Shown here one piece after another: positions 44,609-56,218 of a stretch of 64,000 nucleotides of DNA. Positions within the stretch are counted from its first letter, which is position 1. Each line of letters opens with the position of its first letter. The stretch is from Limnobaculum allomyrinae (GTDB lineage: Bacteria; Pseudomonadota; Gammaproteobacteria; Enterobacterales; Enterobacteriaceae). The stretch is taken from positions 1 to 64,000 of the forward strand of contig NZ_JADRCR010000002.1 in assembly GCF_016649425.1 (NCBI RefSeq), in the 5' to 3' direction. Position numbers and translations under genes: made by a program. The notes beneath the pieces were generated by a model, which saw only the letters and a program-made list of their open reading frames with translations, ran no database searches and had not been told where the DNA came from.

Positions 44609-45841
44609 TTAACTTTGCGGCTGACTCTCTTTCCATTCGGAGAGCGCTTCTAAGCGACGTTTATTCAGCTGATCTTTAATATCGGCACCGGTGAAACCCT
44701 GCGCGATAATATCTTTAACCGATACTGCATTAACGACTTCAAAAGCCTGTCTGAGATAGTTTGCCTGTGGATACGCTTTTTGTTGCCAGCCAGCCCGACC
44801 ACGATAATCTGCTTCGCTGACCAATAGCATCTGTTCCAGTCGATGTGGTTTACGCCAGACGTCGATAGCGTTCAACATACTTAAAATACTGTCCGGTCGT
44901 AGCTGATATACGGTATGGATCCGATCGTGGAACTCAGAAACCAGACAGGCCAGTTCGCGTGTGGTGTTAGGAATTTTGTAACGCTGGCAAATCTCTTCTA
45001 CTAACTTTATTCCAGCTAAACCATGGCCATGATGGTGCGGCCAGAGTGCTTCAGGTGTAACGCCTTTACCGACATCATGTAGTAGCGCGGAGAAACGGAC
45101 ATCAATTTCATCACTCAGGGTTGCCGCTACCTCCAGCACCATTAAAACGTGCACACCAGTATCGATTTCCGGATGCCATTTTTCAGGGGCAGGAACACCA
45201 AACAGATTATTTATTTCAGGAAACAGAACCGCTAAAGCACCGCACTCTCGCAACACTTCAAAAAATACCTGAGGGCTACGAGTTGACAGTGCTTTTTCTG
45301 TCTCTTTCCAAACGCGTTCTGCTGTCAGATGTGCCATTTCACCGCTGTTAACAATCTCTTTCATCAGTTGCCAGGTTTCTGGTGCGATGGTAAAGCCAAG
45401 ATTGGCATAGCGTGCGGCGAAACGGGCGATTCTCAACACCCGTAAAGGGTCTTCACGAAAAGCCACAGAGACATGACGTAAAATCCGCTGCTCCAGATCC
45501 CGTTGACCGTGATAAGGGTCGATAAGGGTACCGTCATCATCTTGCGCAATGGCATTAATGGTGAGGTCACGACGCAGTAAATCCTGTTCCAGAGTGACAT
45601 CAGGAGCGGCATAGCAGGTAAAACCGGTGTAACCAGAACCTGATTTACGCTCGGTGCGGGCCAATGCGTGCTCATCATGAGTTTTTGGATGAAGGAATAC
45701 CGGAAAATCCTTTCCTACCTGCTGATAACCTAACGTCAGCATTTGCTCAGGTGTGGCACCAACCACCACCCAATCACGCTCATGTACGGGTAAGCCCAGT
45801 AGTTGGTCGCGGACGGCTCCGCCAACAAGATAGGTTTTCAC
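44609..45841 (-). CDS. cca: tRNA nucleotidyltransferase / CCA-adding enzyme
   Basis: Adds or repairs the 3' CCA of tRNAs without a template; 410 residues. The nucleotidyltransferase head has [13 protein letters not shown] and the metal-binding [21 protein letters not shown] and the arginine helix [14 protein letters not shown] follow. The C-terminal HD domain of the gammaproteobacterial multifunctional form is seen as [11 protein letters not shown] and [12 protein letters not shown]. Convergent with uppP. Confidence 0.97.
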   Translation of the reverse strand: MKTYLVGGAVRDQLLGLPVHERDWVVVGATPEQMLTLGYQQVGKDFPVFLHPKTHDEHALARTERKSGSGYTGFTCYAAPDVTLEQDLLRRDLTINAIAQDDDGTLIDPYHGQRDLEQRILRHVSVAFREDPLRVLRIARFAARYANLGFTIAPETWQLMKEIVNSGEMAHLTAERVWKETEKALSTRSPQVFFEVLRECGALAVLFPEINNLFGVPAPEKWHPEIDTGVHVLMVLEVAATLSDEIDVRFSALLHDVGKGVTPEALWPHHHGHGLAGIKLVEEICQRYKIPNTTRELACLVSEFHDRIHTVYQLRPDSILSMLNAIDVWRKPHRLEQMLLVSEADYRGRAGWQQKAYPQANYLRQAFEVVNAVSVKDIIAQGFTGADIKDQLNKRRLEALSEWKESQPQS

Positions 45842-45944
45842 GTCTTCTCCAGAAACTTCATTGATTTAAAATTCTATATAAATAAAACGCCGGCCAAACA
45901 GCGCCAGCGTTGAGATATTGCTTAACAAAAACATTCGCTACGGA

Positions 45945-46565
45945 TTAGTTCATCCAGCGATCTTTTTTGCGGCGTGGGATCAGGTAAGGCAGTAACAAGC
46001 CTAAAATCAGACCAACGCCGGCTACTCCACCGCCATACATAAACCATTGTTGGATAATAGTACGTTGCTTATCATCCATTTGCAGGCTAATGTCACTTAC
46101 CTTTTTACGGGCAGCGGCTAATTCATCTTTTAACTGCTGATTTTCTTGTTTTAAGCCATTGATAATGCCATCGCTATTGGCAACTTTTTCCTGCATATCA
46201 GCAGTGCGTTGGTTCCAACTATTATCAATATTAGTCAACTTATCGGTCAAATCTTTGACCTGTTGTTCAAGTGCCGGCACTCTTTCACTCAGGCTTGGCG
46301 CAGTACTGAGCTGATCCAGCGGGATCCAAGCGGTACGACCTTTGCTGTCCTGAATCTGACCATATTTGGTCGTATCGTTAACGGCAAGCAGCTCAACCTT
46401 CTCGCCAGCATTAATTGTACCGGTAAGGCGATAGTTATCTGATGGGCCGCCACGCAGATAGGTATTCAGATTATCAGAGATGTATCTGGTATCAGCCGCA
46501 ACGGTAAAAGACGTCATACTCAGTGATGCGAGTAAAGCGATAGAGATTGTTCTTAAATTTAGCAT
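45945..46565 (-). CDS. ygiM: SH3-domain inner-membrane protein YgiM
   Basis: 206-residue envelope protein. It has a signal peptide (ALLASLSMTSFTVAADTRYI) and a bacterial SH3 domain (YLRGGPSDNYRLTGTINAGE, about residues 35-85). A long coiled coil (about 95-165, with LEQQVKDLTDKL) and a C-terminal membrane helix follow, before the basic end RRKKDRW. The role is poorly known; related proteins may associate with peptidoglycan amidases. It is divergent from ygiF, as in E. coli. Confidence 0.92.
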   Translation of the reverse strand: MLNLRTISIALLASLSMTSFTVAADTRYISDNLNTYLRGGPSDNYRLTGTINAGEKVELLAVNDTTKYGQIQDSKGRTAWIPLDQLSTAPSLSERVPALEQQVKDLTDKLTNIDNSWNQRTADMQEKVANSDGIINGLKQENQQLKDELAAARKKVSDISLQMDDKQRTIIQQWFMYGGGVAGVGLILGLLLPYLIPRRKKDRWMN

Positions 46566-46773
46566 TGTCAGTATTTTTTTATCTGTTCAGAAAAGTTACT
46601 TATGTAACGATAGTAGAGCCTTCGGAGAGAGTGTGCAATGTAAAACCTATGTTGCAACCCAATAAAGAGCGTGAATCAGGTGGTTTTTTACCTTACCGAT
46701 GGCGTAAATTACTGCATTGTTCGCATAATTATTATCATTTGTTATTGTTTGTTTTTTAACTGCGGAAACCATT

Positions 46774-48066
46774 ATGACCGTTGAGATTGAGCTTAAATTT
46801 GTTGCCACTTCCGAAGCCGTTGCTGCTTTACCTGAAATCATATCCCGATTGAAGGCGGAGGGAGGAGCGGTTCAGCAGCTATCAAATACTTATTATGATA
46901 CAGCAGAAGGCACATTGCGCTGCCATCGTATTGGTTTGCGAGTCAGGGGGTGTAATGATTCCTGGGAGATGACGCTGAAATCGGCAGGAAATACCGTCGG
47001 TGGCGTTGCGCATCGAGCCGAACATAATATTCCATTACCTTCAGGCAAGTTGGATATCGCTTTATTACCAACTGACGTTTGGCCTGTCGATGTAGATGTC
47101 TCAGCTTTACAGACTCAACTGCAACCGTTATTTACCACTGATTTTCAACGTCAGAGCTGGCTGGTTAAGTTTCAGCAGAGCCAGATAGAGATTGCTATCG
47201 ATCAGGGGCACATCACAGCAGGGGAAGCCAGTGAAGCTATTAGCGAGCTGGAGATGGAGCTGAAACAGGGGAATGCGGCCGATATCTTGACTCTGGCACA
47301 GCAGTTAACCAGCGTGAAAGGATTACGTTTAGGAAGCCAAAGTAAAGCCGCACGGGGATATGGTTTATTAAGTGATGATACTGCCATCGTGATTACGCCA
47401 ATGGATGTGTTAATCGTTCCTGAGCGCGCTACCGTTGAACAAGGGTTGGAAGCCTCATTAGAGTGGGCTTTTGCTTACTGGCAACGTAATGAAGCCTGCT
47501 GGTTTGATGGCGTGCCACAGGCCCAATCGGCGGTTAACCATAGTCTGACGGCAATACGCCAAATTCTGGCGCTGTTTGGCGGCATTATTCCCCGCAAAGC
47601 AACCGCTCCGTTACGGGAACGTTTAACCGAGCTGGAACAACAGCTTGAAGTCGCTCAGGAAGCGGCGGCTGTCTGTTATCAGCCCGGATATCTGCAACTG
47701 AAACTGGCACTGATGGCCTGGGTGATGAATAAAGGGTGGCGCATTTTTATCGATGATAAAGGAAAGCAAAAGCTGGCCGGTTCCTTTAAACGTTTCGCCG
47801 ATATTATGTTATCCCGCTGTAAGTCAGAGCTGAAAGAAGCGTTCAATAAGAAATTAACCAATGATGGCTATAACGACCAGCAGTCGCGTCTGGAACGTCA
47901 GATTATCAATTTCTATCTGCTTTCCGGCGCATATGATAAAGAACTGTCGCTGCCTTATATTGAAGTCTGGCAGAAACTGTTTGATGCAGAGGGCGATCGT
48001 GACACATTACGTCGTAATGCCATGGAACAGCCGCTGTTCTGGTTAAACAGTTCGCAGCATGTATAA
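46774..48066 (+). CDS. ygiF: Inorganic triphosphatase YgiF (CYTH-CHAD protein)
   Basis: 430 residues. The N-terminal CYTH domain starts with the ExExK signature (VEIELKF) and continues with NTYYDTAEGTLRCHRIGLRV and a KAARGYGLL end. The C-terminal CHAD domain (about 220-425) is helical with basic residues that bind polyphosphate. In E. coli the enzyme hydrolyses inorganic triphosphate. glnE follows 34 bases downstream on the same strand, a conserved linkage. Confidence 0.93.
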   Translation: MTVEIELKFVATSEAVAALPEIISRLKAEGGAVQQLSNTYYDTAEGTLRCHRIGLRVRGCNDSWEMTLKSAGNTVGGVAHRAEHNIPLPSGKLDIALLPTDVWPVDVDVSALQTQLQPLFTTDFQRQSWLVKFQQSQIEIAIDQGHITAGEASEAISELEMELKQGNAADILTLAQQLTSVKGLRLGSQSKAARGYGLLSDDTAIVITPMDVLIVPERATVEQGLEASLEWAFAYWQRNEACWFDGVPQAQSAVNHSLTAIRQILALFGGIIPRKATAPLRERLTELEQQLEVAQEAAAVCYQPGYLQLKLALMAWVMNKGWRIFIDDKGKQKLAGSFKRFADIMLSRCKSELKEAFNKKLTNDGYNDQQSRLERQIINFYLLSGAYDKELSLPYIEVWQKLFDAEGDRDTLRRNAMEQPLFWLNSSQHV

Positions 48067-48100
48067 CTTGTAGTCTAATTAATTTTTGTAAGGACACCCT

Positions 48101-50941
48101 ATGTTGTCTCATTTCCCACTACTTGAAGCACAGCGGATTAAACGTCAGTCTGAGTTAGCTGAACGTCTGGATCAGCCGGTTCAATTTGGTTCGCAGGATG
48201 GCGTAGCGTTAGCACTCAGTGACTTTGTCAGTGATGGCTTACTTCAACATCCGGAGTGGTGGGATGAGCTTCATCAAAATCCGCCGGGTGCCGCGGACGC
48301 TGAACACTATCAACAGTGGCTTCAGGCCGTTCTGACTGAAGTGACTGACGAAGCTAATCTGTTGCAGGTACTGCGCCTGTTTCGTCGCAAGATGATGATT
48401 CGTATCTCCTGGGCACAAAGCCTAAAGTTGTGTGATACCGAACAAACCTTGAGTCAGTTAAGTATATTGGCAGAAACATTGATTATTGCCGCTCGTGACT
48501 GGCTGTATGACCTTTGTTGTCGGGAGTGGGGAACGCCGGTTAACAGTAGTGGAACCCCACAACCGTTATTTATTTTAGGTATGGGGAAGCTGGGGGGCGG
48601 AGAACTTAATTTCTCATCAGATATCGACCTGATTTTTGCCTATCCGGAAAATGGTGAAACTCAGGGAGGGCGCCGCCAACTGGATAACGCCCAGTTTTTT
48701 ACCCGATTGGGCCAGAGGCTGATTAAAGCCCTTGATCACATTACTCAGGAAGGGTTCGTCTATCGGGTAGATATGCGCTTACGTCCTTTTGGTGATAGTG
48801 GGCCATTGGTGTTCAGCTTCAGCGCTCTGGAAGATTATTATCAGGAGCAGGGGCGAGACTGGGAGCGTTACGCCATGGTAAAAGCACGAATAATGGGCGA
48901 CCAGCATGACAGCTACAGTGAAGAGTTAAAACAGATGCTGCGCCCTTTTGTCTTCCGTCGCTATATTGATTTCAGCGTTATTCAGTCATTGCGTAATATG
49001 AAAGGAATGATCGCCAGAGAAGTTCGTCGCCGGGGTCTGGCGGATAACATCAAGCTGGGAGCCGGTGGTATTCGTGAAATTGAGTTTATCACTCAGGTAT
49101 TTCAACTGATCCGTGGTGGACGTGAACCCAGCCTGCAGGGGAACTCTCTCTTGCCGACCCTTCAGGTGATTGCCGAGCTGGATCTATTAACTCAAGAGCA
49201 GGCTGACACTTTGGGGATTAGCTATCTCTACTTACGTCGTTTAGAAAACTTACTGCAGGCGATTGCCGATCAGCAAACACAAACACTGCCGGTGGACACT
49301 TTAGATCAGGCTCGTCTGGCAGCTGGCATGGGGAGTGACAGTTGGGAATCTATGTTGTCACAACTGGGGCGACATATGGCTTCCGTCAGGGAGATTTTTT
49401 CCAATCTTATTGGTGATGATACGCCGGATGTGGAAGAGGATTCCGATAGTTTACGTTACAGCCCGCTATGGCTGGATGATTTGGATGCCTGCGAACTATC
49501 TCAATTGATGCCTCAGTTGGACGAAGAACCGCGGCAGCGGGTGAGAGAGCATCTGGCTGAGTTCCGTCATGATATTGATAAACGGTCAATTGGGCAGCGA
49601 GGCCGTGATGTTCTCGATAAATTAATGCCAAGATTACTGTCTGAAGTCTGCCAGCGCGAAGATGCTGACAGCGTTTTGCCGCGCCTTACTCATCTAATTC
49701 TGAGTATTGTGACTCGTACCACCTACCTTGAGCTATTGGTGGAATACCCTTCTGCCATGACCCATCTTATCCGACTTTGTGCGGCATCACCGATGGTGGC
49801 CAGCAAGCTGGCGCACTACCCAATCTTGCTGGATGAACTGCTGGATATTAATTCGCTATATCAGGCGGTTCCGCTGAGTGCTTATCGTGATGAGCTGCGG
49901 CAGTTTTTACTGCGAGTACCGGAAGAGGACGAAGAGCAGCGACTGGAAGCATTACGTCAGTTTAAACAGACCCATTTGTTACGTATTGCTGCCGCCGATA
50001 TTGCCGGAGCACTACCGGTGATGAAAGTGAGTGACCACTTAACCTATCTGGCAGAAGCGATTATTGATGCTGTGGTTCAGCAGGCGTGGTTCCAGATGAC
50101 TGCGCGCTATGGTCAGCCGTCCCACCTGTATGAGCGGGAAGGTCGTGGATTTGCCGTAGTAGCTTATGGCAAGCTGGGGGGGATTGAGCTGGGCTACAGT
50201 TCTGATTTAGATCTGGTCTTTTTGGTGGATTGTCCGGAAAACGTCACGACTGATGGGGATCGCAGTATCGATGGCCGCCAGTTTTATTTACGTCTGGGTC
50301 AACGGATTATGCATTTGTTCAGTGCACGCATGGCCTCCGGTATTTTGTACGAGGTTGATGCACGCCTGCGGCCATCCGGGGAGTCAGGCCTGCTGGTCAG
50401 CACGATTAGTGCTTTTGAAGACTATCAGCGTAATGAAGCCTGGACTTGGGAGCATCAGGCGTTAGTGCGTACTCGCATTGTTTATAGCGATCCGATACTG
50501 CATAAAGAGTTTGACCATGCCCGTCATGAAATTCTGTGCCTTGAACGTGATGAACAGCAACTAAAGCAAGAGGTGCGTGAGATGCGGGAAAAAATGCGCA
50601 GTCACCTCGGCAATAAAGATGCAGATTTATTTGATTTGAAAACTGATGAGGGTGGGATCACTGATATTGAGTTTATCGCTCAGTATTTAGTGTTGCGCTA
50701 CGCCCATCAACAGCCTCAGCTTACCCGCTGGTCTGATAACGTCAGAATTTTTGAGCTGATGGGAAACTATCAGATTATGGACGAGCAGGAAGCCATGGCG
50801 CTAACCAAAGCTTACGTCACTATGCGCGATGAGATTCATCGTCTGGCATTGCAGGATAAACCCGGCCAGGTACCAACCGGAAGGTTTGAACAGGAAAGGG
50901 CGCAGGTTAATCAGAGTTGGCGCAAGTGGTTAGCAGAGTAA
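48101..50941 (+). CDS. glnE: Bifunctional glutamine synthetase adenylyltransferase/deadenylylase
   Basis: 946-residue regulator that adenylylates and de-adenylylates glutamine synthetase in response to GlnB and glutamine. Two nucleotidyltransferase domains are seen, each with the G-x(n)-DxD pattern: [19 protein letters not shown] in the N-terminal half (deadenylylase) and [19 protein letters not shown] in the C-terminal half (adenylylase). The regulatory helical linker lies between them. Full length compared with E. coli. Confidence 0.97.
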   Translation: MLSHFPLLEAQRIKRQSELAERLDQPVQFGSQDGVALALSDFVSDGLLQHPEWWDELHQNPPGAADAEHYQQWLQAVLTEVTDEANLLQVLRLFRRKMMIRISWAQSLKLCDTEQTLSQLSILAETLIIAARDWLYDLCCREWGTPVNSSGTPQPLFILGMGKLGGGELNFSSDIDLIFAYPENGETQGGRRQLDNAQFFTRLGQRLIKALDHITQEGFVYRVDMRLRPFGDSGPLVFSFSALEDYYQEQGRDWERYAMVKARIMGDQHDSYSEELKQMLRPFVFRRYIDFSVIQSLRNMKGMIAREVRRRGLADNIKLGAGGIREIEFITQVFQLIRGGREPSLQGNSLLPTLQVIAELDLLTQEQADTLGISYLYLRRLENLLQAIADQQTQTLPVDTLDQARLAAGMGSDSWESMLSQLGRHMASVREIFSNLIGDDTPDVEEDSDSLRYSPLWLDDLDACELSQLMPQLDEEPRQRVREHLAEFRHDIDKRSIGQRGRDVLDKLMPRLLSEVCQREDADSVLPRLTHLILSIVTRTTYLELLVEYPSAMTHLIRLCAASPMVASKLAHYPILLDELLDINSLYQAVPLSAYRDELRQFLLRVPEEDEEQRLEALRQFKQTHLLRIAAADIAGALPVMKVSDHLTYLAEAIIDAVVQQAWFQMTARYGQPSHLYEREGRGFAVVAYGKLGGIELGYSSDLDLVFLVDCPENVTTDGDRSIDGRQFYLRLGQRIMHLFSARMASGILYEVDARLRPSGESGLLVSTISAFEDYQRNEAWTWEHQALVRTRIVYSDPILHKEFDHARHEILCLERDEQQLKQEVREMREKMRSHLGNKDADLFDLKTDEGGITDIEFIAQYLVLRYAHQQPQLTRWSDNVRIFELMGNYQIMDEQEAMALTKAYVTMRDEIHRLALQDKPGQVPTGRFEQERAQVNQSWRKWLAE

Positions 50942-50943
50942 AG

Positions 50944-50982
50944 GCTATCGCTCTTAGCGCAGATTCAGCCAAGAGCGATAGC
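50944..50982. terminator. Bidirectional terminator between glnE and lpxL-type gene
   Basis: GCTATCGCTCTT (50944-50955) and AAGAGCGATAGC (50971-50982) make a perfect 12-bp stem in the 41-base gap between convergent genes. Confidence 0.82.
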
Positions 50983-51915
50983 TTATTGATATAATGATGC
51001 TTCACCCGACGGACGAGTTTTAAACCGACGGTGTAGCCACATATATTGTTCCGGAGCCAGCAGGATTTGTTGTTCAATTGCCTGATTCATAAAGGTGGCA
51101 GCTGCAACTTCATCATCCGTTGGGAAGCCTTCCAGCGGCGGCTGTACAATTAGAGTATATCCCTGATTATTATCATTTCGTTTAGGGATAAACGGAACCA
51201 GCAGCGGATTGGCCATACGAACTAAAATTGAGGTACCAATGGTAGTCGCTGCCTTTTCTACCGCAAAGAACGGGGCGAATACGCTGTTTTTAGGGCCATA
51301 ATCATGGTCAGGAGCGTACCAAACCAGTTCGCCTTTTTTCAGTGAGCGAATCATGCCTTTCACGTCTCGACGGTCAAGCATGTATTTATTGGAACGCAAT
51401 CTTCCCCAGGTTTGTAACCAGTCCATCAGTTTGTTGTCGTGGGGACGATAAACCCCTACGCCAGGACGGTGCATACCAATAATCCGGGCACCAAGCTCAA
51501 GGGTTAGAAAGTGTATACCAATCACCAGTACCCCGCGCTTCTCCGGAATACCCACATTCAGATTGTCCATTCCCTGAACCTTACACCATTTTTTGACACG
51601 CCAATTGGGCCAGAACCAGGCCATGCCGGTTTCAAATACTGCTAACCCAGTAGCTTCAAAGTTTTTGATCATCCAGGCTTCGTGTTCTGCTTCGGTCATA
51701 TTTGGAAAACAGAGCTCAATATTACGGCGTGAGATCATCTTTCTGCGTTTCATAAAACGCATGGCAAAACGACCTAAACCGCGCCCCAGACTATTAATCC
51801 AGGGATAAGGCAGTAACACTATCAGGTATAAAAAAATGATACCTGACCATAGTAGCCAGTAGCGTGGGTGTAACAGTTCTCGGCTAAATTCCGGGAGTAC
51901 TTGATTTTTTGACAT
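50983..51915 (-). CDS. lpxL: Lipid A late acyltransferase (LpxL/LpxP type)
   Basis: Inner-membrane acyltransferase that adds a secondary acyl chain to Kdo2-lipid IVA; 310 residues. It follows E. coli LpxL closely: [13 protein letters not shown], a [20 protein letters not shown] segment, the catalytic H-x4-E motif in [51 protein letters not shown], and [11 protein letters not shown] near the end. LpxP (the cold-induced paralogue) is similar and cannot be excluded. Two in-frame starts exist, TTG at 51945 and ATG at 51915. It sits between glnE and hldE, whereas E. coli keeps lpxL elsewhere. Confidence 0.88.
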   Translation of the reverse strand: MSKNQVLPEFSRELLHPRYWLLWSGIIFLYLIVLLPYPWINSLGRGLGRFAMRFMKRRKMISRRNIELCFPNMTEAEHEAWMIKNFEATGLAVFETGMAWFWPNWRVKKWCKVQGMDNLNVGIPEKRGVLVIGIHFLTLELGARIIGMHRPGVGVYRPHDNKLMDWLQTWGRLRSNKYMLDRRDVKGMIRSLKKGELVWYAPDHDYGPKNSVFAPFFAVEKAATTIGTSILVRMANPLLVPFIPKRNDNNQGYTLIVQPPLEGFPTDDEVAAATFMNQAIEQQILLAPEQYMWLHRRFKTRPSGEASLYQ

Positions 51916-52059
51916 AACAAATCGAATAAGAAAATTATTGTCCAATAGTTTAAAGATAATTTTATCAGTTTAACGGTATTTTTATCGCATTCCTATTTTA
52001 CGATGTGATTATGATAAACTGCCTAACAATATATGCTGTCCTCGTTTATGGAGTATGGG

Positions 52060-53487
52060 ATGAAAGTCATGTTACCCGATTTTAGCCGTGCCAGCGTAAT
52101 GGTTGTCGGTGATGTTATGCTCGATCGCTATTGGCATGGGCCAACCAGCAGGATCTCACCTGAGGCCCCGGTACCGGTAGTTAAAGTCAATATGGTAGAA
52201 GATCGTCCCGGAGGCGCAGCAAACGTAGCGATGAATATCGCCTCCTTGTGCGGCGTTTCTCGTTTGGTGGGCTTAACCGGTATGGATGAGCCGGCTCGTG
52301 TTCTGGGTGATAAGCTGAGCGAAGTGAATGTCAAATGTGATTTTGTGACGGTCGCTTCTCATCCAACGATTACTAAATTACGGGTTCTGTCCCGTAACCA
52401 GCAGCTATTGCGCCTCGATTTTGAAGAAGGTTTTGAGAACGTAGATTCCCAACCAATTTTAGATCGTGTACAGCAAGCTTTACCCCATTTAGGGGCGTTG
52501 GTGTTGTCTGATTATGCTAAAGGTGCGCTGGCTTCAGTTCAGTCGCTGATTGCTCTGGGGCGTGATGCAGGTGTACCAGTGCTGATCGACCCAAAAGGAA
52601 CCGATTTTGAGCGCTATCGTGGTGCTACGCTGCTAACGCCTAATCTGTCTGAGTTTGAAGCGGTGGTAGGGTCGTGTAAAAGTGAAGATGAACTGGTTAG
52701 TCGGGGTATGGCGTTAATTGAGCGGTTTGATTTTAGCGCATTGCTGATTACTCGCTCAGAAAACGGCATGACATTACTGCAACCGGGCAGAGATCCTTTC
52801 CATATGCCGACTCAGGCACAGGAAGTGTATGACGTTACCGGTGCGGGTGATACGGTGATTGGCGTTCTGGCCGTGAGTCTGGCCGCTGGCCTGACGCTGG
52901 AAGAAGCCTGCTTTATGGCCAATGCCGCCGCCGGTGTGGTGGTCGGTAAACTGGGGACTTCAACGGTTTCCCCGATTGAGCTGGAAAACGCCATCCGTGG
53001 CAGAGCTGATACCGGTTTTGGCGTCATGAATGAAGAGCAGTTGAAACAAGCGGTTGCCCACGCACGTCAGCGCGGTGAGAAAGTGGTGATGACCAATGGC
53101 TGCTTTGATATTTTGCATGCCGGCCACGTTTCTTATCTGGCAAATGCCCGTAAACTGGGGGATCGCCTGATTGTGGCGGTTAACAGTGATGCTTCTACTC
53201 GCCGATTAAAAGGAGAGACTCGACCAGTAAACCCACTGGCGCAGCGTATGATTGTGCTGGGTGCTTTAGAGTCTGTCGACTGGGTCGTTGCTTTTGAAGA
53301 AGATACCCCTCAGCGACTGATTGCCGATATTCTTCCCGACCTGCTGGTGAAAGGCGGTGACTATAAGCCAGAAGATATTGCCGGCAGCAAAGAGGTGTGG
53401 GCAGCAGGTGGTGATGTGCGCGTTCTGAACTTTGAAGATGGTTGTTCAACCAGCAATATCATTAAAACTATTATGGAACGCGGATAA
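52060..53487 (+). CDS. hldE: Bifunctional heptose kinase / adenylyltransferase HldE
   Basis: 475-residue enzyme making ADP-glycero-manno-heptose for the LPS inner core. The N-terminal PfkB-type kinase has [34 protein letters not shown] and [14 protein letters not shown]. The C-terminal cytidylyltransferase-fold domain has [19 protein letters not shown] and GGDYKPEDI. The start [11 protein letters not shown] at 52060, with GGAG upstream, matches E. coli; nine upstream codons are rejected. Confidence 0.97.
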   Translation: MKVMLPDFSRASVMVVGDVMLDRYWHGPTSRISPEAPVPVVKVNMVEDRPGGAANVAMNIASLCGVSRLVGLTGMDEPARVLGDKLSEVNVKCDFVTVASHPTITKLRVLSRNQQLLRLDFEEGFENVDSQPILDRVQQALPHLGALVLSDYAKGALASVQSLIALGRDAGVPVLIDPKGTDFERYRGATLLTPNLSEFEAVVGSCKSEDELVSRGMALIERFDFSALLITRSENGMTLLQPGRDPFHMPTQAQEVYDVTGAGDTVIGVLAVSLAAGLTLEEACFMANAAAGVVVGKLGTSTVSPIELENAIRGRADTGFGVMNEEQLKQAVAHARQRGEKVVMTNGCFDILHAGHVSYLANARKLGDRLIVAVNSDASTRRLKGETRPVNPLAQRMIVLGALESVDWVVAFEEDTPQRLIADILPDLLVKGGDYKPEDIAGSKEVWAAGGDVRVLNFEDGCSTSNIIKTIMERG

Positions 53488-53496
53488 TTAACCTCA

Positions 53497-54756
53497 ATGA
53501 GTGGATTAAAGCAGGAGCTGGGTTTAGTTCAGGGAGTCGGTTTACTTTCAACATCGCTGTTGGGAACGGGCGTATTTGCCGTGCCAGCGCTGGCTGCGCA
53601 AATAGCGGATTCTGGTAGCCTGTGGGCCTGGCCTGTTTTAATTATTCTGGTTTTTCCTATTGCGATTGCATTTGCCGCGTTGGGGCGACATTTTCCTAAC
53701 GCTGGCGGTGCGGCGCACTTTGTCAGTCTGGCATTTGGCCCTCACATGGCAAGAGTGACCGGTTGGCTGTTTTTGTCCGTGATTCCGGTAGGTTTACCCG
53801 CAGCATTACAAATAGCCTCAGGCTTTTGGCAGGCAGCATTTGGACTGGAGCATTCAGGCCTGCTGTTAGTTCAGTTGGGAACTCTGCTGGCGATTCTGCT
53901 GTTAGGAATGCGTAGTGCCGGTTCCAGCGCTAATGTTCAGGTGATCATTGCTGGTCTGATTGTGGCAATGGTAGTAGCAATCTGGTGGAAAGGGGGAATT
54001 ACGCCCGGTTCCATTCAATGGCCGGCATTGAGTACATTATCCGCCAGCCCGATGTTTAGCGCATTGGCGGTAATGTTCTGGTGTTTTGTTGGGCTGGAAG
54101 CTTTTGCTCATCTGGCAGCTGAATTCCGCAATCCGGAACGTGATTTCCCACGGGCTCTGCTAATAGGTATGTTAGTGGCTGGTGGTGTCTATTGGAGCTG
54201 TACTGCGGCGGTATTAGCATTCCATTCTTATGGTGGAGAGATGGCCGCATCGGCTTCTTTACCCTCTATTGTGGTTCAGCTATTTGGTCAACATGCATTG
54301 TGGGTGGCTTGTATCATTGGTTATTTAGCCTGCTTTGCCAGTTTAAATATTTACACTCAAAGCTTTGCTCGTCTGGTGTGGTCGCAAACCTATGAACAGA
54401 AGCCTAAAGCCTGGGTAGCTCAACTTTCCCGTTCCCGTTCACCGTTAAATGCACTGTCGTTAGTACTGTTGTGCTGTTTGATTTCATCACTCGCCGCGGA
54501 TTACTTTTCCCTGGAGCTGGATGAGCTGATCGTTTATGCCAATGGCATTTTTGTGTTCATCTATCTGCTTTGTATGCTGTCGGGCTGTCGCCTGCTGAAG
54601 GGGAGTTCCAGAGCGATGTCATTTATCGGCACTGCGCTGTGTATTCTATTGTTGGTGATGATTGGCTGGAAAACGCTGTATGCAGTAGTAATGTTTGCCT
54701 TATTGTGGCTGATACTGCCACGGAGAAAGCAAGCTGCTGAGGCATCTGTGGGATAA
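53497..54756 (+). CDS. yjeH: Amino acid exporter YjeH-like (APC superfamily)
   Basis: 419-residue inner-membrane protein with about twelve helices, similar to E. coli YjeH, which exports methionine and branched-chain amino acids. The first helix has QGVGLLSTSLLGTGVFAVPA, typical of APC members. A conserved stretch WCFVGLEAFAHLAAEFRNPE lies in the middle. It starts nine bases after hldE, so the two are probably co-transcribed, an arrangement different from E. coli. The substrate is inferred from family. Confidence 0.85.
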   Translation: MSGLKQELGLVQGVGLLSTSLLGTGVFAVPALAAQIADSGSLWAWPVLIILVFPIAIAFAALGRHFPNAGGAAHFVSLAFGPHMARVTGWLFLSVIPVGLPAALQIASGFWQAAFGLEHSGLLLVQLGTLLAILLLGMRSAGSSANVQVIIAGLIVAMVVAIWWKGGITPGSIQWPALSTLSASPMFSALAVMFWCFVGLEAFAHLAAEFRNPERDFPRALLIGMLVAGGVYWSCTAAVLAFHSYGGEMAASASLPSIVVQLFGQHALWVACIIGYLACFASLNIYTQSFARLVWSQTYEQKPKAWVAQLSRSRSPLNALSLVLLCCLISSLAADYFSLELDELIVYANGIFVFIYLLCMLSGCRLLKGSSRAMSFIGTALCILLLVMIGWKTLYAVVMFALLWLILPRRKQAAEASVG

Positions 54757-54762
54757 TTATTA

Positions 54763-54796
54763 CGCATTAGCAAAGCCAAGGGGCTTTACTAATGCG
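54763..54796. terminator. Hairpin between yjeH and ubiK
   Basis: CGCATTAG-c-AAAGCC and GGCTTT-a-CTAATGCG pair with one internal mismatch in the gap between two convergent genes, fitting a bidirectional terminator. Confidence 0.7.
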
Positions 54797-54810
54797 CTCA
54801 GAAAGCAGGA

Positions 54811-55062
54811 TTATTCCTGATTGCCTTTAGCTTCCAATTCTGCCAGTCGCTTTTCCAGTGCATTCAACTTTTCGCGGGTTCTTAGCAGAACCTGAGTCTG
54901 AATATCAAACTCTTCGCGGCTGACCACATCCAGTTTTGCCAACTGATTTTGCAGCCCTTGGCGGATCTTCTTCTCGACTTCATCGCCCAGCTCGCGAATG
55001 CCTTTTGGCATTGATTCGTGAATTTGTTTAGCTATCTGTTCAATTTTCTTTGGGTCGATCAT
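54811..55062 (-). CDS. ubiK: Ubiquinone biosynthesis accessory factor UbiK
   Basis: 83-residue coiled-coil protein (formerly YqiC) needed for aerobic ubiquinone synthesis, working with UbiJ. It begins [20 protein letters not shown] and ends in a long heptad helix ([20 protein letters not shown]). ATG 55062 with AAAGGTAG upstream is chosen; a further 14 codons upstream are unlikely. It is divergent from the FMN riboswitch, as in E. coli. Confidence 0.95.
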   Translation of the reverse strand: MIDPKKIEQIAKQIHESMPKGIRELGDEVEKKIRQGLQNQLAKLDVVSREEFDIQTQVLLRTREKLNALEKRLAELEAKGNQE

Positions 55063-55251
55063 TGGTCTACCTTTGATGGTTGATGGCATCTTATTTAATC
55101 CCACTGATTAAGAGATAGCCTTTAGTTTACTGTTTGTTTTGCAGAGTATAAACATTTGATAGCGGAGTGTCTTGGATCTGTCAATTTTCAGTGGCTAAGA
55201 TTTCCCTTGTCTGTATTGCCCCTGATATTAATAAGCGTTATAGTAGAAACG

Positions 55252-55417
55252 CTTATTCTCAGGGCGGGGTGGAAATCCCCACCGGCGGTAAATCATCAAG
55301 CCTGATGGCGACATGAAAGCCCGCGAGCGCTTGAGTCTGATGAAAGTCAGCTTCAAGGTCAGCAGATCCGGTGTAATTCCGGGGCCGACGGTTATAGTCC
55401 GGATGGGAGAGAGTAAT
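55252..55417 (+). promoter_or_regulatory. FMN riboswitch (RFN element) controlling ribB
   Basis: The conserved core is clear: TTCTCAGGGCGGGGTGGAAA, CCCCACCGGCGGTAAATC, GAAAGCCCGCGAGCG, CAGATCCGGTGTAATTCCGG and GGCCGACGGTTATAGTCCGG, closed by GGATGGGAGAGAGTAATG. It lies about 107 bases before ribB on the same strand. FMN binding lowers ribB expression in relatives, mainly by hiding the ribosome-binding site. The E. coli counterpart is also processed to the sRNA sroG. Confidence 0.97.
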
Positions 55418-55523
55418 GACAATGGTCGGGCATTCGCTCGCCTTACGTTATTTTAGGCTTTTTGCCTGCTTCCTAAGCTGCCCTGATTCTGGTAATCCAT
55501 ATTAATTAAGAGGTTATTTTACC

Positions 55524-56177
55524 ATGAATCAGACATTACTATCCGAATTCGGTACCCCAATTGCTCGCGTTGAACTTGCGCTGGATGCATTGCGCAATGG
55601 TCGCGGTGTTATGGTACTTGACGATGAAAACCGTGAAAACGAAGGCGACATGATCTTTGCTGCCGAAACCATGACCGTTGAGCAAATGGCGCTGACCATT
55701 CGTCATGGTAGTGGTATCGTTTGTCTGTGCATCAACGAACAAACTCGTGAACAGCTGAACCTACCGATGATGGTTCCTGCTAACTCCAGTCGCTATCAGA
55801 CGGCGTTTACCGTCACTATTGAAGCTGCTGAAGGGGTAACCACCGGCGTTTCTGCTTCTGACCGTATCACCACTATTCGTGCCGCTATCGCAGATGGCGC
55901 AACGGCTAACAGCCTGCACAGCCCTGGTCACGTTTTCCCATTATGTGCCCGCACCGGTGGTGTATTAACCCGCCGTGGCCATACTGAAGCGACAATTGAT
56001 TTAGTTACTCTGGCTGGCTTTAAACCAGCAGGTGTACTTTGTGAACTTACCAATGATGACGGCAGCATGGCAAATGCACCGCAGGTTATTGAGTTTGGTA
56101 AACAACATAATATGCCGGTAGTAACCATTGAAGATTTGGTGATGTATATTGAGCAGCACGCCAGAAAAGCCAGCTGA
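55524..56177 (+). CDS. ribB: 3,4-dihydroxy-2-butanone-4-phosphate synthase RibB
   Basis: 217-residue magnesium enzyme converting ribulose-5-phosphate to the four-carbon precursor of riboflavin plus formate. [18 protein letters not shown] holds the acidic metal and catalytic residues, and [16 protein letters not shown] the conserved RGHTE. It is the stand-alone form, without the GTP cyclohydrolase domain. Controlled by the upstream FMN riboswitch. Confidence 0.98.
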   Translation: MNQTLLSEFGTPIARVELALDALRNGRGVMVLDDENRENEGDMIFAAETMTVEQMALTIRHGSGIVCLCINEQTREQLNLPMMVPANSSRYQTAFTVTIEAAEGVTTGVSASDRITTIRAAIADGATANSLHSPGHVFPLCARTGGVLTRRGHTEATIDLVTLAGFKPAGVLCELTNDDGSMANAPQVIEFGKQHNMPVVTIEDLVMYIEQHARKAS

Positions 56178-56190
56178 TTGTTATATTGAT

Positions 56191-56218
56191 AATAAAAGCC
56201 GCTAATGCGGCTTTTATT
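56191..56218 (+). terminator. ribB terminator
   Basis: AATAAAAGCCGC and GCGGCTTTTATT form a perfect 12-bp stem with a TAAT loop and built-in T tract, 13 bases after ribB. Confidence 0.9.
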
